From: Dermabacter vaginalis
Lineage (GTDB): Bacteria > Actinomycetota > Actinomycetes > Actinomycetales > Dermabacteraceae
Direction of reading: 5' to 3'
Length of the DNA: 64,000 bases
Assembly (NCBI RefSeq): GCF_001678905.1
Contig: NZ_CP012117.1
Span: 1,178,001 to 1,242,000 of the forward strand
The notes under the pieces are model-generated. The model made no database searches, had not been told where the DNA came from, and saw nothing but the letters and a program-made list of their open reading frames with translations. Made by a program: the position numbers and the translations under genes. Shown here one piece after another: positions 60,928-64,000 of the stretch (its first letter is position 1; each line of letters starts with the position of its first letter).

Positions 60928-61638
60928 GTGACCTCACGAAGCGTGTTGATTACCGGCGGCAATCGTGGCATTGGCTACGCGCTCGCCGAACACTTTATTT
61001 CCCTCGGCGACAAGGTTGCCGTGACATCGAGGTCGGGCGAGGGCGGCCCCGAGGGAGCCCTCACCGTCAAGGCAGATGTCACCGATCCGGCCTCGCTTGA
61101 CGAGGCCTTTGCCGAGGTCGAAAAGGAACAGGGGAGCGTTGAGGTTCTTATCGCCAACGCGGGCATTACCGACGATCAGCTCATGCTCCGCATGAGCGAT
61201 GATTCTTTCGAAAGCGTTGTCAACACCAATCTCAACGGGACGTTCCGCACGGTGAAGCGTGCGATTAAGAGCATGATGCGCAAAAAGCAGGGCCGCATCA
61301 TTCTTCTCTCCTCTGTCGTGAGCCTCCTTGGTTCCCCGGGGCAGGTCAATTACGCCTCCTCCAAAGCCGGACTTATCGGAATGGCCCGCTCACTCACGCG
61401 CGAACTCGGCTCACGTGGCATTACGACAAACGTGATCGCTCCCGGCTACATCGAAACGGAGATGACGAGCCAGCTCGACGACGCACGTAAGAAGCAGTAT
61501 CTTTCGCAAATCCCCGCGGGGCGCTTCGCCGCACCCGCCGAAGTTGCCAAGGTCGCGGCGTTCCTCGCGAGCGACGATGCGTCCTACATCTCGGGTGCGG
61601 TCATTCCTGTTGATGGCGGCCTCGGCATGGGACACTGA
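60928..61638 (+). CDS. fabG: 3-oxoacyl-[ACP] reductase / SDR family
   Basis: NADPH-dependent reductase of the fatty acid synthesis cycle. The 236-residue SDR has VLITGGNRGIGYALAEHF, NAG (IANAGIT), the Ser-Tyr-Lys triad in LLSSVVSLLGSPGQVNYASSKAG and VIAPGYIETEMT. GTG 60928 after AAAGGG gives the usual FabG length; the in-frame extension to 60856 lies in the promoter region. A 130-bp gap shared with the minus-strand operon precedes it. Confidence 0.9.
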   Translation: MTSRSVLITGGNRGIGYALAEHFISLGDKVAVTSRSGEGGPEGALTVKADVTDPASLDEAFAEVEKEQGSVEVLIANAGITDDQLMLRMSDDSFESVVNTNLNGTFRTVKRAIKSMMRKKQGRIILLSSVVSLLGSPGQVNYASSKAGLIGMARSLTRELGSRGITTNVIAPGYIETEMTSQLDDARKKQYLSQIPAGRFAAPAEVAKVAAFLASDDASYISGAVIPVDGGLGMGH

Positions 61639-61706
61639 AACCACCTCACCACGAGTACAAAACTGACGTCGAACGCGCCTTCGGGGCGCAGAATGGGTGA
61701 AATTGC

Positions 61707-62231
61707 GTGAGTGATGAACCTCCTAGTCGCATCCTCCTCCTGATGCGGCACGGAAAAGCAGAATCGGATGCCGCAAGCGATATGGAGCGCGCTCTTACCG
61801 ACAAAGGGCATTCCCAGGCCCGGCTCATCGGTGATTACCTCCGCGCTCAAGGTGTGAAGCCGAGTCGTGTCCTCGTATCGACCGCGGCGCGCACGCAAGA
61901 AACGTGGAGCGACGTTCATCATTCGCTCGGCGACATCGAGTGCGAAGTGAGTGTCCTCGATGATCTCTACCACGGAGGAGTTCGTGATGTCCTCCGGATT
62001 GTCCGTGGAGTCGACGAAACTTCGAAGGTCCTGCTCGTTGTAGGGCACGAACCCACCATGAGCCAGTTGGCCGCCTATCTTGGCAACGATGACCGCTCTG
62101 ATTCCGCGGCGCTTGCACAGGTGCGTATCGGCGTGCCCACCGGCTCGATGAGTGTTCTCACGTCGAGAGCCGAGACGTGGCAGGACATCGCCGAGGACGA
62201 ACTCGACCTGCTCACCCTCGTGCGAGGTTAG
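61707..62231 (+). CDS. sixA: SixA-like phosphohistidine phosphatase
   Basis: Histidine phosphatase superfamily protein of 174 residues. LLLMRHGKAESD carries the RHG triad (Arg14, His15, Gly16; His15 is the nucleophile) and VVGHEPTMSQLAAYL the second catalytic His114. Actinobacterial SixA-like enzymes dephosphorylate small molecules or phosphohistidine; substrate not determinable here. GTG start, 68 bp after fabG. Confidence 0.88.
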   Translation: MSDEPPSRILLLMRHGKAESDAASDMERALTDKGHSQARLIGDYLRAQGVKPSRVLVSTAARTQETWSDVHHSLGDIECEVSVLDDLYHGGVRDVLRIVRGVDETSKVLLVVGHEPTMSQLAAYLGNDDRSDSAALAQVRIGVPTGSMSVLTSRAETWQDIAEDELDLLTLVRG

Positions 62232-62246
62232 CCTCGAAAGGACAAC

Positions 62247-62282
62247 GAAAAAGAGGCGCCCCTTCGAGGGCGCCTCTTTTTT
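62247..62282. terminator. bidirectional Rho-independent terminator
   Basis: AAAAGAGGCGCCC/GGGCGCCTCTTTT with loop CTTCGA and A/T tracts on both sides lies between the converging sixA and glgC genes. It should stop transcription both ways. Confidence 0.93.
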
Positions 62283-62288
62283 CAGGTG

Positions 62289-63539
62289 TTAGTGCTGTGG
62301 CTCGATGATGGTGCCTTTGCCGATCACCGTGATGCCCGAATCAGTCACGGTCCAGCCGCGAGCGAGATCTTCCTCGCGGTTGAGGCCAATCTGCGTACGC
62401 GGCGGGATATCAATATCCTTATCGATGATCGCGCGATGAATTTGCGAGTGGCGCCCCACGGTCACGTTATCCATAATGACCGAATCGGAGATCGAGGACC
62501 ATGAGTGCAACTGCGCACCGGGGCCGATGACCGAGTTCGAGATTTGCGCGCCCGAAACGACGACGCCCGCCGAAACGATCGAATCTACCGCGGTGCCCAC
62601 GCGGCCGGGACCGGCGTGCACGAACTTCGCGGGAGCAAGTGCCGAGCGCGACTCGGTGAAGACCGGCCACGCGGTGTTGTAGAGGTTGAAAATCGGGTGG
62701 ATCGAAATGAGATCCATGTGCGCTTCGTAGAACGCATCGAGAGTACCGACATCGCGCCAGTAGTCGCGGTCGCGATCGGTCGAGCCAGGCACATCGTTGC
62801 GAATGAAGTCGTAGACGCCCGCGTCATCGAGGTTCACGAAGTGGGGGACGATGTCGCCGCCCATATCGTGCTTGGAGTCGGCATCTTCGGCGTCTTTCGT
62901 CACGGCCTCAACGAGAGCATCGGCCGTAAATACGTAGTTGCCCATCGAGGCGAGCACCGAGTCTGGGTCGTCCGGAAGCCCCTGAGTCTCCTTCGGTTTC
63001 TCCACAAACTGGGAAATGCGCGTGGGATCCTCGGGATCTACCTCGATCACGCCGAACTGATCCGATTGTTCGATGGGTTGGCGAATCGCGGCAACCGTGC
63101 ACGAACGCCCCGACTCGATGTGTGCCTCCACCATTTGGGAGAAGTCCATGCGGTATACGTGGTCGGCGCCAACCACGACGATGTAGTCGGGCTTTGAATC
63201 GCCAATGATATTGAGGTTCTGGTAGATCGCATCGGCACTTCCGAGGTACCAGTGCTTGCCCATGCGCTGCTGGGCCGGCACGGGAGCAACATAATTGCCG
63301 AGAAGCGAGCTCATGCGCCACGTCTTCGCAATGTGCGTATCCAGTGAATGCGACTTGTACTGCGTGAGAACCACGACCTGGAGATACCCAGAGTTCACGA
63401 TGTTCGAAAGCGCGAAATCGATGAGTCTGTAGGAGCCGCCGAACGGAACGGCGGGCTTTGCGCGATCGAGTGTGAGCGGCATGAGGCGCTTGCCTTCACC
63501 GCCGGCGAGAACAATTGCGAGGACCTTCGTTGCGACCAT
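62289..63539 (-). CDS. glgC: glucose-1-phosphate adenylyltransferase
   Basis: Makes ADP-glucose, the committed step of glycogen synthesis. The 416-residue protein begins with the nucleotidyltransferase signature [19 protein letters not shown] (12-30). [19 protein letters not shown] and [13 protein letters not shown]-type segments follow, and a C-terminal left-handed beta-helix with hexapeptides ([20 protein letters not shown] region). ATG start at 63539. Divergent from glgA with a 210-bp gap that must carry both promoters. Confidence 0.95.
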   Translation of the reverse strand: MVATKVLAIVLAGGEGKRLMPLTLDRAKPAVPFGGSYRLIDFALSNIVNSGYLQVVVLTQYKSHSLDTHIAKTWRMSSLLGNYVAPVPAQQRMGKHWYLGSADAIYQNLNIIGDSKPDYIVVVGADHVYRMDFSQMVEAHIESGRSCTVAAIRQPIEQSDQFGVIEVDPEDPTRISQFVEKPKETQGLPDDPDSVLASMGNYVFTADALVEAVTKDAEDADSKHDMGGDIVPHFVNLDDAGVYDFIRNDVPGSTDRDRDYWRDVGTLDAFYEAHMDLISIHPIFNLYNTAWPVFTESRSALAPAKFVHAGPGRVGTAVDSIVSAGVVVSGAQISNSVIGPGAQLHSWSSISDSVIMDNVTVGRHSQIHRAIIDKDIDIPPRTQIGLNREEDLARGWTVTDSGITVIGKGTIIEPQH

Positions 63540-63749
63540 GCTTCCATCCTAATGCACAGTTAGCTGCATCACGTCATCGTTCACCCTGTGCTCACCTGGA
63601 GGCCGCTGAGCTTTTATTTCGCTGGAAGATCCGGACCACGCGCGGCACGATGAGTGTGACTATCATGACAGTGGGGCTGCGCTCAACGAGCGAGTCGATC
63701 AGTGCATCCCTATCACCCGAGAGGATTTCCCACAGTGAGGCAGACCGGC

Positions 63750-64000
63750 ATGCGCGTTGATATCTTGACGAAGGAGTACCCGCCAGCGATTTACGGAGGT
63801 GCCGGCGTTCACGTCGATGAACTCAGCAAAGTGCTCCGCAATCGCGTTGACATACGCGTACGGTGCTTCGGGGAGAAACGCGAGGCCCCCGGTGTTCAGG
63901 CCTACTCCGTGCCTGCTACGCTCGCCAACGCCAATTCCGCTCTGCAAACCTTCGGCATTGACCTTGCGATGGCGGAGGATTGCGCGGGCGCAGACCTCGT
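63750..64000 (+). CDS. glgA: glycogen synthase, actinobacterial GlgA-type (partial, C-terminus off window)
   Basis: Only the first 83 residues are in the window. MRVDILTKEYPPAIYGGAGVHVDEL is split here into MRVDILTKEYPPAIYGG and AGVHVDELSKVL, the donor-binding N-terminus typical of actinobacterial GlgA/GlgM-type glycosyltransferases (GT4). It uses ADP-glucose from GlgC or makes maltose-1-phosphate in mycobacteria. ATG 63750 gives the family N-terminus; GTG 63735 adds five residues. The 63540-63749 gap holds no other gene. Confidence 0.88.
   Translation, partial: MRVDILTKEYPPAIYGGAGVHVDELSKVLRNRVDIRVRCFGEKREAPGVQAYSVPATLANANSALQTFGIDLAMAEDCAGADL

Overview
The window is chromosomal DNA from a high-G+C Gram-positive actinobacterium. 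The evidence is a complete Pup-proteasome locus (mpa, dop, pup, prcB, prcA, pafA), a fused PafBC regulator, RbpA, HelY, DUF4191/DUF3866/DUF3099/DUF5703 proteins, a glycogen pathway with an actinobacterial-type GlgA start, and an LPxTG-type wall-anchored protein. The cysteine-poor rpsD form beside alaS and the single-chain PafBC point to Micrococcales. A Dermabacteraceae-like skin or environmental organism is my guess from gene content, not something the sequence proves. Most of the window is vertically inherited core genome.

Layout. 1-16.6 kb: nitrogen and lipoate block. panB (partial), glnA2, glnE, an orphan phage-type nuclease, glnA1, RDD protein, DUF4191, lipA, lipB, a pseudokinase-like membrane protein, sucB, lpd, pepA. 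This follows the order known from Mycobacterium (panB-glnA2-glnE-glnA1-RDD-DUF4191-lipA-lipB-dlaT-pepB) except for the nuclease and the pseudokinase. 16.7-25.4 kb: two small membrane proteins, rarA, rpsD, alaS, ruvX, mltG, aroE, trmL. 25.5-28.6 kb: accessory stretch with tRNA-Leu(GAG), about 600 bp without a gene but rich in inverted repeats, a repeat-bearing LPRTG surface protein, a short prepilin peptidase, DUF5703 and a poly-acidic small protein. 28.7-31.7 kb: uppP, PAC2 protein, site-2-type protease.

31.7-40.4 kb: trmI-mpa-dop, then pup-prcB-prcA-pafA and two FKBP isomerases. Nearly every junction is a 4-base ATGA or GTGA overlap, so translation is tightly coupled. Dop deamidates Pup-GGQ, PafA attaches Pup to substrates, Mpa unfolds them and PrcAB degrades them. 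40.5-46.2 kb: priA, fmt, rsmB, rpe and a PH-domain protein, a block that sits between pafA and pafBC here. 46.2-54.6 kb: DUF3866, pafBC, tatA, tatC, a diacylglycerol-kinase-family lipid kinase and helY. 54.6-60.8 kb: lnt-ppm1-fxsA (lipoprotein acylation and polyprenol-phosphate-mannose synthesis) converging on a minus-strand run of rbpA, glycerophosphodiesterase, SURF1, DUF3099 and a Trp/Pro-rich membrane protein. 60.9-64 kb: fabG, sixA, glgC and the start of glgA.

The most unusual items are the tandem Arg/Asp 9-mer tail on TatA, the four 32-residue repeats of the LPRTG protein, the multi-stem inverted-repeat region beside it, the phage-like nuclease inside the glnE-glnA1 locus, the pseudokinase-like protein, and an Mpa that lacks the usual C-terminal proteasome-docking tail. 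I saw no CRISPR array, insertion sequence, rRNA gene or complete prophage.
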